From Callorhinus ursinus (lineage: Eukaryota; Chordata; Mammalia; Carnivora; Otariidae), in contig NW_020312848.1 in assembly GCF_003265705.1 (NCBI RefSeq), positions 56,711,707-56,775,706 of the forward strand: 64,000 bases of DNA. Reading direction: 5' to 3'. This document shows, one piece after another, positions 23,566-36,200 of this stretch; positions within the stretch are counted from its first letter, which is position 1, and the number at the start of each line of letters is the position of its first letter. The notes under the pieces are model-generated. The model was not told the DNA's origin and did no database searches. It saw nothing but the letters and a program-made list of their open reading frames with translations. A program made the position numbers and the translations under genes.

Positions 23566-23748
23566 TTTTTTTTTTTTTTTGAGAGAGAGAGAGAGAGCAA
23601 CAGAGAGTGTGAGCAGGGGGGAGGGGAGAATCTTAAGCAGGGCGCACAGCCCGATGCAGGGCTCCATCTCACAACCCTTGAGATCGTGGCCTGAGCCAAA
23701 ATCAAGAATCAGATGTTTAACCGACTGCGTCACCCAGGCAGGCGCCCC
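23566..23748 (-). mobile_element. CAN-SINE
   Basis: The minus-strand head GGGGCGCCTGCCTGGGTGAC carries a small internal duplication (GCCTGCCTGG). The body includes GGAGCCCTGCATCGGGCTGT, and it ends in a T run with (GA)n on the plus strand. Confidence 0.92.
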
Positions 23749-24621
23749 TTAACTTAATTATTTAAAATACATTTGCTACTCTTCCTTCTTATAGTTTGCT
23801 CATGTATTTCTTTTACTCATTCTCTGTGACTCTCCTTGCTGGCTTTCATCTGCAGTCAGAGAGAGGAGCCAATAAGGTAATACATGTGCTGTGCATAGTG
23901 GAAGATTAAAGTTCAACATCCTAGCCCAGCCTCATCCAAGTCATTTAAATCTCTTCCTGTAGAGGAAATAAGCTTAAAAGACAGGAATAAATGTATTCCT
24001 TACAAATCAGTGTATTCCTCACTTACAGTAATATAATTTGATCAATTTAATTTCTTAGTAAAAACAAACGCAAGAGAAAAACCAACAGATAACTCCTATT
24101 CCCTCATCATTCTAAAAACCGCAGTGGGAGAGCCTAGAACACCGTCTCCCTTGCCCAGACCTCTGCCTCCTCTACTCTCTGCCCTTCCCCACCACCTCTT
24201 GACCAAAAGGGCATTCCCCATTGTGTGCTTTCTGCACTACAAAAGAAGTGACAGCACACCCGTCAACGCCACCTTCCCTTTGGCTCACACGACATTGCCC
24301 TGCCATGCTCAAAACCCTGGGTCCCCATCTACTCTGCCTAACGTGCACTCTCTCCGTGATCCCTCCACTGGGCACCAGTCAAGAGCAGTGGGTCCTAGGG
24401 AGGAAATGATGGGCATAACGCAGCGTTTTAAGGAAGGAGGGGGATGAGGATGGACAGCAGCAAGGGAAGATCGGGGACCGGACCGTAAGCCCCCCACACA
24501 CATTCAGAGAACGCCTTTGTCCTGCAGCCACTCGAGCAGAACAGCAGGGAGATGACAAGAGCAGCTCTGTGTTGTAGAACGATCCCTGTGAGGGGCTGAC
24601 CAGAGGAAATACGAAGGGTCA

Positions 24622-24804
24622 GGGCGCCTGGGTGGCTCATTCGTTAAGCGTCTGCCTTCGACTCCGGTCATGATCCTGGGGTCCTGGGATCGAGCCCCGC
24701 ATCAGGCTCCCTGCTCTGCTGAGGGTCTGCTTTTCCCTCTGCCTCTGCCCCTCCCCCTCGTTCATCCTCTCTCTAAATAAATAAATCTTTAAAAAAAAAA
24801 AAAA
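24622..24804 (+). mobile_element. CAN-SINE
   Basis: Full-length: GGGCGCCTGGGTGGCTCATT head, GGGATCGAGCCCCGCATCAG box, CT-rich body, AAATAAATAAATC tail and poly-A. Confidence 0.95.
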
Positions 24805-25669
24805 GGCCTTAGCAGACAAACCTGCATTTGTATCTTACTTTTGTTACTAAAAAGAGAAAAAAGATACTTGATAATTATAAGTTACTGAGCTGAATAGAGA
24901 ATAAACTCCCGTCCCATTTAAAGGTGATACACCACTTCTACATATGAGGGTGGTTAAAATGGAGATCACTTTTTGGCTTCATTCTGTTCAAAAACTTCAT
25001 TTTTAAACTCCAAATCAGTCTATCTTTATGCCCTATCATCACCTACTTCACGACCAACTTTGACACTCTCTCATCTTAACTCTTTCCACACGCACTCCAA
25101 GCGGCTCTTCCACTTGCAGACACCTGAAGATGACATATGACCAGCATTCTGCCTGGGCCACTTCTTCTATCAGGAGATTCCCCCACTCATCAGCCAATAA
25201 TTATTAGCTATCAGTGTACCAGGCAAAATAGAATAAGGTACAGTACTAGCCTTCAAGGAGCTCACCATGTGTGTGTGGGCCAAGGCCAAAGCTCAAATAA
25301 TACCCTCACTGCCTTGACCTATAGTTAGGTGGGACACAGTTATGAACAAAAGCTACTGATGTTCACTAGAGGGAGAAGTCCCATCTGGAGGAATCAGAGA
25401 AGCCTTCATTTGAGGTGTCCTTAGAGCATTTTAACAGGGGCTTTTTCTGTAGTTTCCAAAAGGGCAAAAACCATGTCTGTTTTATTCAGTACTGCACAAC
25501 ATAATATTTTGCAAAGCACTGGCCATGTTGGTAGTCCCAGTGTATGCATGTAGGGGGGAGGTGTTTACTCTCTCATTCTCAATGAGAGCTGCAGCATGAA
25601 TGAAGTCTCAGAGAGTAGAAAAGCAAAGGACACGTAAATAAGAAATTGCATATTCTGTTGGAGCACAGA

Positions 25670-26640
25670 CATCTGTTTTAAAAGGGTCAGATATTCTAAA
25701 GCAGACATACGAATGGCCAACAAGTCCATGAAAAGATACATTACATCACTAATGATCAGGGAAATGTAAAACAAAACCAGAGTGAGATATCACCTCATGC
25801 CAGGCAGAATGGCTATCATCAGAAAGGCAATAGATAACAAGTTCTGGCAAGATTGTGGAGGAAAGGGAACCCTTGAGCACTGATGGTGGGAATGTAAATT
25901 GGTGCATTTCCATACTATGGAAAATAGTATGGAGGTTCCTCAAAAAATTCAAAATATCACATTGTCCAGCAATCCCACTTCTGGGTCTATAGCCAAAGGA
26001 AATGAAATCAGGATCTCCAAGAGTAATCTGCACTCCCATATTCACTGCATCATTATTCACAATAGCCAATATATGGAAAGAACCTAAGTGTCTGTCAACA
26101 GATGAATGGATAAAGAAAATGTGGTATATATACAGAATGGAATATTCTTCACTCCATGAGAAAGAAGAAAATCGTGCCATTTTCAACAACACGGTGCACC
26201 TTGAGGGCATTACACTAAGAGAATTAAGTCAGACAGAGAAAGACAAATACTGTATGATATCACTTATATGTGGAATCTAAAAAAGCCAAGCCTATGCAAA
26301 CAGAGTAAAATGGTGGTTGGCAGCGACTTGGGGCATGGGTGAAGGAAATGGGGAGATATCAAAGGATACACAATTTCAGTTATAAGATGGGTAAGTTCTG
26401 GGGATCTTATGTACTGCAGGGTGACTATAGTTAGCAATATTGTATTACATACTTGAAAGTTACTAAGAAAGTAGATCATAAATGTTCTCACCACCAAAGA
26501 TATTTTAATTGTGTGAATAGAGGTACTAGCTAATGTTACAATAGTTATTTTGCAATATGGAAGTATATCAAATCAACACGCTGTACACCTTAAACTCATA
26601 CAATAGTATATCTCAATAAATCTCAATTTAAAAAATAAAG
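25670..26640 (+). mobile_element. old L1, ORF2 end and 3'UTR
   Basis: Decayed L1 ORF2 phrases are present: AATCCCACTTCTGGGTCTAT, GATGAATGGATAAAGAAAAT and GACAAATACTGTATGATATC. A 3'UTR ending in CTCAATTTAAAAAATAAA follows. It is an older L1MA-like copy, antisense to the host gene. Confidence 0.88.
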
Positions 26641-27067
26641 GGTCAGATAAGCCAATCAGGTGGATTAATGTCCTTGAATGGAAGGCCTTGCACGGCACTG
26701 ACTTAGTTCAGTGGGCGATAGAGGGATGTGTGGGGCAGGAATCAGACAGCTTTTAACTAAGGGTCTGACTGCCTGTGAAGGATGTTAGAGGAGGAGAAGC
26801 AGTAGACAAGCAGCCATTCATAGGAAAGTAGATGAGACACAGGGAGAGCGGGCCTAAGGTTGGTACCAATGGGATGGATGAAGAAGGCGTGCTGAGGTCC
26901 ATCTGGCAGGACGTGACTATGGACTACGTGGGACAAAGACAAGGGGTCCATGAATGAGAGAATCTGGGAGTGCTATCTGGTCCTCATATGGCTTTAAAAA
27001 TTGAAATAACTGACAACACTGAAAGAAGAAAATCCTACATTTTCACATAAAAAGGGATTTCTGACTT

Positions 27068-27264
27068 ACTTTTTAAAGCTTTATTTATTTGGCAGAGAGA
27101 GAGAGAGAGACAGCTAGAGAGGGAACACAAGCAGGGGGAGGGGGAGTGGGAGAAGCAGGCTGCCTGCTGAGAAGGGAGCTCGACTCAGGGCTCCATCCCA
27201 GGAGCCTGGGATCGTGACCCGAGCCGAAGGCAGATGCTTAATGACTGAGCCACCCAGGCGCCCC
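27068..27264 (-). mobile_element. CAN-SINE with 14-bp target-site duplication
   Basis: Complete minus-strand copy (GGGGCGCCTGGGTGGCTCAG head). It is flanked by perfect GGGATTTCTGACTT repeats at 27054-27067 and 27265-27278. Confidence 0.97.
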
Positions 27265-28499
27265 GGGATTTCTGACTTCTTAAAAGTCACAAGAGCACTT
27301 GACACTGGATCTACGCTGCCATCAGCAACTAGCTGCCGCAGCTGAGAGTTACTACCCTCCTGTATATGGAGACAGGCCTCCCCGCTCCCCGCCTTTACTG
27401 TGGCCTGTTGGGCACTGTGGACATTCAGGTTGTCAAGCCTGCTGACAAGACCGGAGTTTCAAGTGGGAGAGGCTGAGAGACTTGTGCCACTCACCAAATT
27501 GGGAAATAGGAAGAGGAACTCTTAAGATGTCCCCCCACCCCACCCTCCGCATAGGTTTAGAAATGCGTGCTGGTCACCTCTATATCCTTTATGACCTGAT
27601 TCACTGCTCATTTTCTCAGCTCTCTAAGCTTAGGGCAGAGAGCAGAATTCAATCTATAATTGCTATCTGTTCTGACAGGGTGAGAACAAAATATTTCAGC
27701 TTCTTACTGTAAGATGAAACAAGACTGAAAGTTGGAAAAAATGTAGTCGGCTTCTGTTATAAGACCCGGCGGGGAAAGAGAAGCGTCGGCATAGGAGAGT
27801 TCCTAAGGAGCTGTGGCTGGCAGCTGGGAGGGGCGGGCTCGGTAGCAGTCTGAGTCCTGCTTGGCTGTGTTCTTGCTGGGGTTCTTTGGTCAGGGTCCCC
27901 CAACCTCCTGCTTCAGATGTTTTCACGTTTGTAAGTCAGGGAGTTTACGATAGGGCCTACCAGAGTCAGAGCTTAATCAAGGTTAGTGATCATTAGTAAG
28001 AGCCGCAGAGAAAACCACTTTCTGTAGGTAACTGCCACTAGTTTCTGAACAGAGACTGACCCGCGCACCACAGTAACATTCCGATTCTGGTGGGATTTTC
28101 CTGTCCTTAAAATGTGGGTCTAAGTCCATGGAGCCCTCGGTCCCTCCCCATGCCTGCCTCTTAATTTCTCGACTTCCTTCTTCTAAGGCTGACCTAGCTA
28201 CATGGCATCTCCCTTGATCGTGGCTCCAAAGATGAGAAACAGCTCCATAAAGATTTGAATTTGTGTTTCAGCTCATCTATCTCTGATCTTGCAACTGCGC
28301 CCCCTGCACCCTCTCCCCAGGGGTCTGTGTGGCTTTGGGCCCTTGGAGACTGGAGTCTGGTCCATTTCGGTTGTGTGTGGGAGCTGGTAGTCATGCTGTG
28401 CTATGCAGGGTATGCTAATGACCCCTGTGATGAAGCTTGGTATGGTAACCTTAGGAGCCTAAGACAGAATATTCATGATAAAGCTATATTAATAAACAT

Positions 28500-28665
28500 A
28501 TTTAATCCTGGTTCTGCCACTCTGTAGTTGTGGCAAGATACTGAACCTCCCTGTACCAGCTTCCTCACGTTGGAAACAGACATGACACCTACCTGCACAG
28601 GGCTGTAGTGGAGATTAAATGAGTTCATTAATGCATGCAATGTGTTTAGCCAAGCACCAGCCAAT
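28500..28665 (-). mobile_element. MIR
   Basis: It resembles the reverse complement of MIR: ATCCTGGTTCTGCCACTCTG at one end, then the GTGGAGATTAAATGAGTTCA block. Confidence 0.8.
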
Positions 28666-29148
28666 GACGTGCCAAGGGTTAGGTGGAGGAAGTTTAACTC
28701 AGGTGCTTCAAGAAGGGGTGCTTTGGTTGTAGAGAATTTATGATTAATTTACTAAAAATCTATCTACCTTTATTACCACCATGCAATTCTAAACAGCATC
28801 GGTGATAGAATACTTAGTCCCGCTAGGATGGGTGGCCCTCCACACCTCCTCCCTTAGTATACCTCTGGTGCCAGTTATATAGTATGCTCACAACAGATAA
28901 TGATTTACAAACAAAAGATGGGGGGGGGAGAAGAAAACATAGGATGAGCAATAAATGCAATGACATACAAGAAAAAAATTTTTTTTTTACAAGTGTTCAT
29001 CTAGGTTCCCATTTTCATCCCAAGGCTGTTGAATAATTGAAAAGTCACCTTAAATTTACCCCCAGAAAGAAGCTTATTTCCTTTCGGTGGCATCACTAAA
29101 GATCATGCCCTTCAGTTATGACAATTCAGTTTGCTGGAATGGCCTTAC

Positions 29149-29248
29149 CACTACTGATGAACAGATCTACTAGCTGTTCCTTGGAGAAACCAGCATCCAC
29201 TTCAGCTCTCACTATTTCACAGGTGAATCCTGCAGCCATCTGTCTGTG
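29149..29248 (-). CDS. CTTNBP2: CTTNBP2 exon 14
   Basis: This exon encodes 33 residues plus one base: [20 protein letters not shown] then [13 protein letters not shown]. It lies 80 bases after exon 13. The acceptor is ACCACAG|CAC and the donor is AGTAGTG|GTAAGG. The end reads FISSA across the junction, where I recall FIKNA in the human protein, so two adjacent residues differ in an otherwise conserved exon. Confidence 0.95.
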
Positions 29249-29328
29249 CTGTGGTAAGAAATCAGTGATCAGTTCTATATGCTTTCAAATTTCCAGAGAA
29301 AAGGAAAGGGTACACAAGTAATAGATAC
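29249..29328 (-). other. CTTNBP2 intron 13 (80 bp)
   Basis: A very short intron with a GTATCT donor and an ACCACAG acceptor, separating exons 13 and 14. There is hardly room beyond the core splice signals. Confidence 0.95.
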
Positions 29329-29415
29329 CTTCATGCAGAGTGCAAGCTGATGTGCTATGTAGTCTTGCAAGCTTCCTTCTGGGCCATGGAAAATGACATT
29401 ATGGTATTGCTCGAC
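29329..29415 (-). CDS. CTTNBP2: CTTNBP2 exon 13 (degenerate P-loop)
   Basis: This exon encodes exactly 29 residues in phase 0: [20 protein letters not shown] then AHQLALCMK. The segment [19 protein letters not shown] sits where an AAA+ Walker A loop would be. It has GPEGSLQD instead of GxxGxGK[ST], so the phosphate-binding lysine is missing. The acceptor is TTAATAG|GTC and the donor is AAG|GTATCT. Confidence 0.96.
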
Positions 29416-29683
29416 CTATTAATAAACCAAGAGGAAATCTTAGGTGAAAATGTGAAGAGGAGAAAAAAAAAACATGGTACCCAAGTAGGAAATTCCCTGA
29501 TTGTCCTCAGACCTTGAAAACATTAATTATAATATTTTCAGGATTAACTGTATTCACTGGGCACTTGAAGTCTTTCATTCTAATATGAAATATTGGCAGA
29601 CATAGTATTTATATGCTTATATAGCATTTTATGTAGTATTTATTTACAGGAAGAGCTGACATTGGATTAAGAAGCATACTCTT

Positions 29684-29871
29684 CAGGGCGCCTGGGTGGC
29701 TCAGTCGGTTAAGCATCTGCCTTCGGCTCAGCTCATGATCTCAAGGTCCTGGGATCGAGTCCTGCATTGGGCTCCCTGCTCAGCAGGGAGTCTGCTTCTC
29801 CCTCTGCCCCTCACCCCATTTGTGCTCTCTCTCTCTCTCTCTCTCTCAAATAAATAAAAATCTTAAAAAAA
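29684..29871 (+). mobile_element. CAN-SINE with 15-bp target-site duplication
   Basis: Head CAGGGCGCCTGGGTGGCTCA, body and (CT)n run, AAATAAATAAAAATC tail. It is flanked by perfect AAGAAGCATACTCTT at 29669-29683 and 29872-29886. Confidence 0.97.
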
Positions 29872-30162
29872 AAGAAGCATACTCTTTCTTCCCTGTATCT
29901 TCCATAGTGAGGTTCAGCACGCTGGCTGGGAACATGGTTCCTAGCATATTTTGTCCCTTGCAAATGTTTTTCTTTATTATCTCTTGCAGATGCTCTCTAG
30001 TTCAAATTTTCACAAAGTTTATTTTGCCTTTGAGTGATATCTGAATTACATTGATTTCAATGTATTCCGGAAAATACAACAAAACAAAGCAGCAGAATAC
30101 AAACCACTGATAGTGTCCGCACGGAGAAGCAACCACTGTAAATAGATTTATGCTTCCCTTCC

Positions 30163-32190
30163 TAGCCTCAGCAATCAGACAACAAAAAGAAATAAAAGGT
30201 ATCCAAATTGGGAAGGAAGAAATCAAACTTCCACTCCTTACAGATGACATGATACTATATAGAGAAAACCTGAAAGACTCCACCAAAAAAATTGTTGGAA
30301 TTGATACATGAATTCAGCAAAGTTGCAGGATATAAAATCAATGTACAAAAATATGTGGCATTTCTATACACCAATAACAAAGCAGCAGAAAGAGAAATCA
30401 AGGAATCAATCTCATGTACAACTGCACCAAAAACCATAAGATACCTAAACCTAACCAAAGAGGTAAAAGATCTGTACTCTAAAAATGGAGAGCACTTATG
30501 AAAGAAATTGAAGATGATCCAAAGAAATGGAAAAACATTCCATGCTCATGGATTGGAAGAACAAATACTGTTAAAATATCTGTACTACCCAAAGCAATCT
30601 ACACATTCAATGCGATCCTTATCAAAATAACACCAGCATTTTTCAGAGCCAGAACAACAATTCTAAAATTTTTATGGAACCCAAAAAGACCCTGAAGAGC
30701 CAAAGTAAGGCTGAAAAGGAAAAACAAAGCTGGAGGGATTACAATTCTGGACTTCAAGCCCTATTACAAAGCTGTAGTCATCAAAACAGTATGATACTGG
30801 CACAAAAACAGACACAGATCAATGGAACAGAATACAGAACCCAGAAATGGACCCTCAACTACATGGTCAACTAATCTTCGACAAAGCAGGAAAGACTATC
30901 TATCCAATGGAAAAAAGACCATCGCTTCAACAACTGGTGTTGGGAAAATTGGACAGCGATATGCAGAAGAATGAAACTGGACGGACCACTTACTTATACC
31001 GTACACAGAAATAGACTCAAAATGGGTTAAAGACCTAAACGTGAGACAGGAAACCATCAAAATCCTAGAGGAGAACATAGGCAGCAACCTCTTTGACATT
31101 GACCGTGGCAGCTTCTTACTACACGTGTCTCTGGAGGCAAGGGAAACAAAAGCAAAAATGAAATAATGGGACTTCTTCCAGATAAAAAATCTTCTGCACA
31201 GCAAAGGAAACAACAAAACTAAAAGGCAACTTATGAATTGGGAGAAGATATTTGCAAATGATATACTGGATAGAGGGCTAGTATCCAAAATCTATAAAGA
31301 ATCTATCAAAATCAACACCCCCCAAAAAATAATCCAGCTAAGAAATGGGCAGAAGACATGAACAGACATGCATGAAAAAATGCTCAACATCACTCATCAT
31401 CAGGGAAATATAAATCAAAACCATGATGAGATACCACCTCACATCAGTTAGAATGGCTAAAATTAACAACTCAGGAAACAACGGATGTTGGTGAGGATGT
31501 AAAGAAAGGGGAACCCTCTTACACTGTTGGTGGATAGGCAAGCTGGTGCAGCCACTCTGGAAAACAGTATGCAGGCTCCTCAAAAAGTTAATAAAACTAC
31601 CCTATGATACAACTGCACTACTGGGTATTTGACCAAAGGATACAAAAATACTGATTCGAAGGGGCACATGCACTGATTCAAAGGGCAACAGAAAGAGCCC
31701 AAATGTTCATCGACTGATGAACGGATAAAGATGTGGGATATATATATACTATGGAATATTACTCAGCCATCAAAAAGAACGAAATCTTGCCATTTGCAAT
31801 GATGTGGGTAGAACAAGAGTGTATTATGCGAAGTGAAATAAGTCAGTCAGAGAAAGACAAATACCATATGATTTCACTCATATGGGGAATTTAAGAAACA
31901 AAACAGATGAGCACAGGGGAAGGGAAAAGAAAAAGAAGATAAAAACAGAGAGGGAGGCAAGCCATAAGAGACTCTTTACTAGAGAGAATAAACTGGATGT
32001 TGCTGGAGGGGAGGTGCATGGAGGGATGGGTGAAATGGACGACGGGCTTAATTAAGGAAGGCACGCGTTATGATGAGCACTGGGTGTTCTATGTACGTGA
32101 TGAATCACTAAATTCTACTCTGAAGCCAATACTACACTATATATTAAGTACCTTGAATTTAAATAAAATCTTCAAAGAAAAAAAATATTT
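30163..32190 (+). mobile_element. 5'-truncated L1 (ORF2 reverse transcriptase to 3' end)
   Basis: About 2 kb of L1 starting inside the ORF2 reverse transcriptase, just before the catalytic aspartate box, which reads LTDDMI instead of the usual FADD. It continues through C-terminal ORF2 and the 3'UTR (GAGCACTGGGTGTTCTATGT) to a GAATTTAAATAAAATC terminus. Reading frames are broken many times, so it is inactive. An imperfect target duplication (TGCTTCCCTTC before, TGCTTCCTTC after) frames it. Confidence 0.93.
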
Positions 32191-34037
32191 TGCTTCCTTC
32201 AGCTTTTTCTTTGTATAGTTTATATGTGTATGTATATGTATTTTTTTAGAGGGCTATGGAGTGTCATCTTTTTACAGCTGTTGCATATCAGAATATCTTT
32301 GACTTCTTACATAAAAGACATCTTCATGACTGTAAAATTACTGGGTCAACTACCTATGTATATTGTTCCATTCTGGAATTCTGTTTCAAAGAAACCTGGG
32401 TAGAGATTGATCACTTTTACTCTGTAAAAAAGAAAATCTGCCTGGATGCCTATAGGATTTTTTTTTTTTTTTTTTTTTACACCTTTTCCCCTCCTGTGTG
32501 AGGATACCTTGCCTGAGAACAGGTAGAGATGCTGCATGCCCTGAATGGAAAGCCAGTGGCCATCTGCTTGGGGCAAAGACAGTGTGATGTGTGGAGTGAG
32601 ATGTGGAGGGGAATTACCCCCTCCACCTCTGTCATCCCAGGGCTGAGCTCCCACTCCCAGCCTACATGCCTGGGAGCAGCCTTCTTCTTGGAAAGATCTT
32701 ACAGAAGAGATCTGTACAGGTGAAGGGGCACCCTAACCGGTACGGGTGATGTAGGTCACGTGTCAAGCTTCAGTCCCCCAGACTTAGAGGAACGTTACAC
32801 GTGAAAGGGTCTGTTCATGTTTAAGGACCTCTGTGTTGCTCTCCTGTGCTCTGATGAGCTTGTCCCTTTGAGATCCTAGGGGCAGGCCACATCCTTGAGG
32901 GTGGCTGGGGTAGACCTAGTGAAGAATAGGCCACTGGTCCGTCATTACAGGAAAGAAGCCAACTCTGGGATGTGACAGGAAGCCCTGAAGGAAAGCTGGT
33001 AGCATGGAAGGAAGAGGGAACCTCACCTCGGGCCTTTAGGGCTTGAGCTTCGGCCTCCAAAGAGACCAAGACATGCTTGGAGTTAACTCCTGGAAAGTGG
33101 AGGAAAACCATGCTTGACCACTGGGTGTCAGACCATGAGCTAAAAAGGGAAGTGGTCCTTGAAGGGGACCACTAATGCAGGGCTTGGGACCGGGTTTTAG
33201 GTTCTGAAAGACAGCATGCCTGCTAGCCACCAGTGATTTTCTCTCAATACAAGTATTATTCCACCACTGCTAAGCCTTCACCACAAAAGGAAACAGCTGG
33301 ATTCCCCTTGGGGCTAGGGCAGCATCAGGGAGAATGATATACCTGAAAAGAAACAGGACCGTGGCTACAGCCGCCCAAGGAACATCAGCATCCCAAAGCC
33401 ACAGGATGAAGTCAGCAGCAGCTGGCCTAGGCTGTCTTCTATGGTTCCGGGGGTCTGTGAGACAAGCAGTGGTAGAAGGGCCCACAAGGACCACGACCGG
33501 GACAGGGACTGTACTTACAACTGTAAAAAGTTACCCAGATTTGTCTGGTTGTGACCTCTTTTTCCCCAATCTTAAATGGAACGTGGTCAATTCTTTCAAT
33601 CCACAGTCAGACCTTTTTTTGGTCTAGAAATGTTTTCTTCCATTATGGTTTTGGTAATTTCTCCTCTGCTATTTCTCTTTATTTTGAAGGAAGAGCAATA
33701 ATGCTTCAGTTCCCCCTGTGTCCTCGGAGACCGTATCCGTCTCCTCATCGTCACTATACCTCCTGTCCCTTCGCTTCTACTTTGGGGAGCTCTCCTTACG
33801 TTAGCCTTTCACAGCACGGAATAGAATCGTCACCATCTCCCTTCTGCTCTTTACTGTTTCAAGTACAAGTGTAATGATGTCACTGCATTTCCAGTTCTTC
33901 TTAGGGTTCCTTACCTCACCCACCTCCTTGCCAACATTTTTGCTTTAATCTTAGCCTCTCTCTACCGTGGTTTTCTTGCCCTGCTTTCACAGTTGATCTT
34001 GCATTCTCTAGAAAAAGGACATAATTTTCTAAATTCT

Positions 34038-34231
34038 TTTCCTTTTTTTTTTTAATGTTTTATTTATTTATTCATGAGAGACAGAGAGAGAGAGAGAGAG
34101 ACAGAGGGAGGCAGAGGGAGAAGCAGCCTCCTGCGGAGCAGGGAGCCCGATGCGGGACTCGATCGCAGGACCCTGGGATCATGACCTGAGCCGAAGGCAG
34201 ACGCTTAACGACTGAGCCACCCAGGCGCCCC
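34038..34231 (-). mobile_element. CAN-SINE
   Basis: Complete minus-strand copy with (GA)n and a T-rich tail on the plus strand. A TCTTTTCCTTTT target-site repeat lies on both sides. Confidence 0.95.
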
Positions 34232-35979
34232 TCTTTTCCTTTTTATCTCATAATTTTAAGGTGCTGTCATTCTGAGTTTTCAGAATAACTCCATTCTGTT
34301 CTGCAGTGCTCTTCCGTAGGCATAATGTCGTTAACTTGTTATTAGCATTTATGTTCTGTGAAACCACAGAATCTGCAGTAAAGCAGGATGTGTAGATGGT
34401 CATTGGCTTCACTCACTTTCCACTCATTTTTCAGCTGAATCCTGCCGTAGGTCACAGCTGGATGGTGGGCTGCCGTCTATACTTGTGAGTTGCACTCCAG
34501 GACTGGGCCATGGCTGCCGTGGGCTGACCCTGGGCTGTCCACCATGGCAGACAAATGCGTGAGATACACTGCAGTCCCAGGAAGCACCGCGCTCCAGCAT
34601 CCATCCTGCTGAAGGTGCTTACGTAATCCACTCCCCAGATAGAGCAGCCTCACCAGCGCCCGCCCACCAACTTCCTGCTCAGGTATTTCTAGCTTTTATC
34701 TCTGAATGAATGTAGAAGGACCCATCTCGACAGGAGATGGAGGAGAAGGTCACAATGCTGCCAAAAGCAGAGATTATGCAGTAAGGATATTCACCCAATT
34801 TTCTAACTGGTTATCAACCTCGCTTATTTGAATCATTAGTAAGATGGTAGGAGAAAAATAATAGAAGTGTTTTCCCACCTAATTTCAAGTAGGCCTCAAA
34901 TAAGTGGGTTTAACACTCTCTCACACTTAAGGTACTAGAAAATTTTTCCAGATTCTTGCTAAAGGAAGACCTCACTTCTATTTTCCTCTGTTACTGTGAA
35001 GTTTGGTCACTTTTCAAAAGCACTTTAGTGGGAAATTGTGTTGGGTACCACAAGCCAAGTGCAATTTTAAACCAGAAGTTTGTACTCTCCAAATTAATCC
35101 CAAACTGCCATGACTTACTGGGTAAAAATTCTCTCACAAGGAATGGATTGTTTCATACCAGTGAAACAGGATACAGATTTTCAAGGTTTACGAATATTCT
35201 ACCCCTGAGATTTCCAACTAGGATTGCTATTTAATCTTGTCTCACTTCTGAAAACAAGAGTGCTCTATTCATTACAGCCCTCCTTGTCAAACTGCCTACA
35301 CTGTCTCAAGATTGATTTTGAAATCACGTAACAGCAAGAGACCAGATTTCATAGATAAGCTGTCTTCAGTTTCAACACCTCATTTGTTCTCAGATTGTAG
35401 GTTCTTACAAAATACAGACAGGGAACATTCTATTTGAAATTTCCCTGAAAAGGCCATTCACTAGCAGTAAGCATTTTGTCTTCACATAGTCTAATATCCT
35501 CTCTGTAATAAGGTAAAATATAAATAAGGAAATAAATGGAAAAACAAATGTACAGACTTCCAGATTATTCATACATTCTAATACATGCATTCCATTAGGT
35601 TTTTCCTCATTTCAGATATTATCAATTTTTTGTTAGTGGTATTTTGTTTTATCTCATCAAATGGTGTAGTTGTGTTGGTTACCATTTAAGATCTGAACAA
35701 CAACAACAAAATAATTTGTTGGAGCCCGCTGCTCTACTGAGACTGGTGCAAACATGCAAAGCTATGCAAGGAAAACACATTTACCTGCTCTAGCTAAAAA
35801 TTATATTTCTCCAAACAGCAAGATCTTAGGTATTATAAATACACATGCTTCCTGCTGCCAGCAGAGGGCTCTCAAGATAGACAGGAAGAGAGGCGGGCAG
35901 ACCAGATTTTGGCAGGGGGGAGAGGTAAATATTTTCATTGTTTTGAAAGGAGATCTGCTCTTTTAAGAAAACCAAACTA

Positions 35980-36200
35980 GGGGCGCCTGGGTGGCTCTGT
36001 CGTTGAGCGTCTGCCTTCGGCTCAGGTCATGATCCCAGGGTCCTGGGATCGAGCCCCACATCAGGCTCCCTGCTCACTGGGGAGCCTGCTTCTCCCTCTC
36101 CCATTCCCCCTGCTTGTGTTCCCTCTCTCACTGGGTCTCTCTCTCTGTCAAATAAATAAGTAAAATCTTAAAAAAAAAAAAAGAAAGAAAGAAAGAAAGA
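35980..36200 (+). mobile_element. CAN-SINE with (GAAA)n tail and 15-bp duplication
   Basis: Head GGGGCGCCTGGGTGGCTCTG; tail poly-A followed by about six GAAA units. It is flanked by perfect AAGAAAACCAAACTA at 35965-35979 and 36201-36215. One of the youngest-looking copies in the window. Confidence 0.97.

Larger units (their letters stand above)
19629..29148 (-). other. CTTNBP2 intron 14
   Basis: A 9.5-kb intron holding CAN-SINEs (20487-20702, 23566-23748, 24622-24804, 27068-27264), an old L1 end (25670-26640) and a MIR (28500-28665). The stretches between, notably 20711-23565, show no recognised gene or repeat. Confidence 0.85.

Noticed and set aside
25749..26210. 153-codon minus-strand open frame
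   Set aside because: It is the reverse strand of an old L1 ORF2 end.
30292..30874. Possible active L1 reverse transcriptase
   Set aside because: The element is 5'-truncated, has several frame breaks and an altered catalytic box; it is a dead copy.
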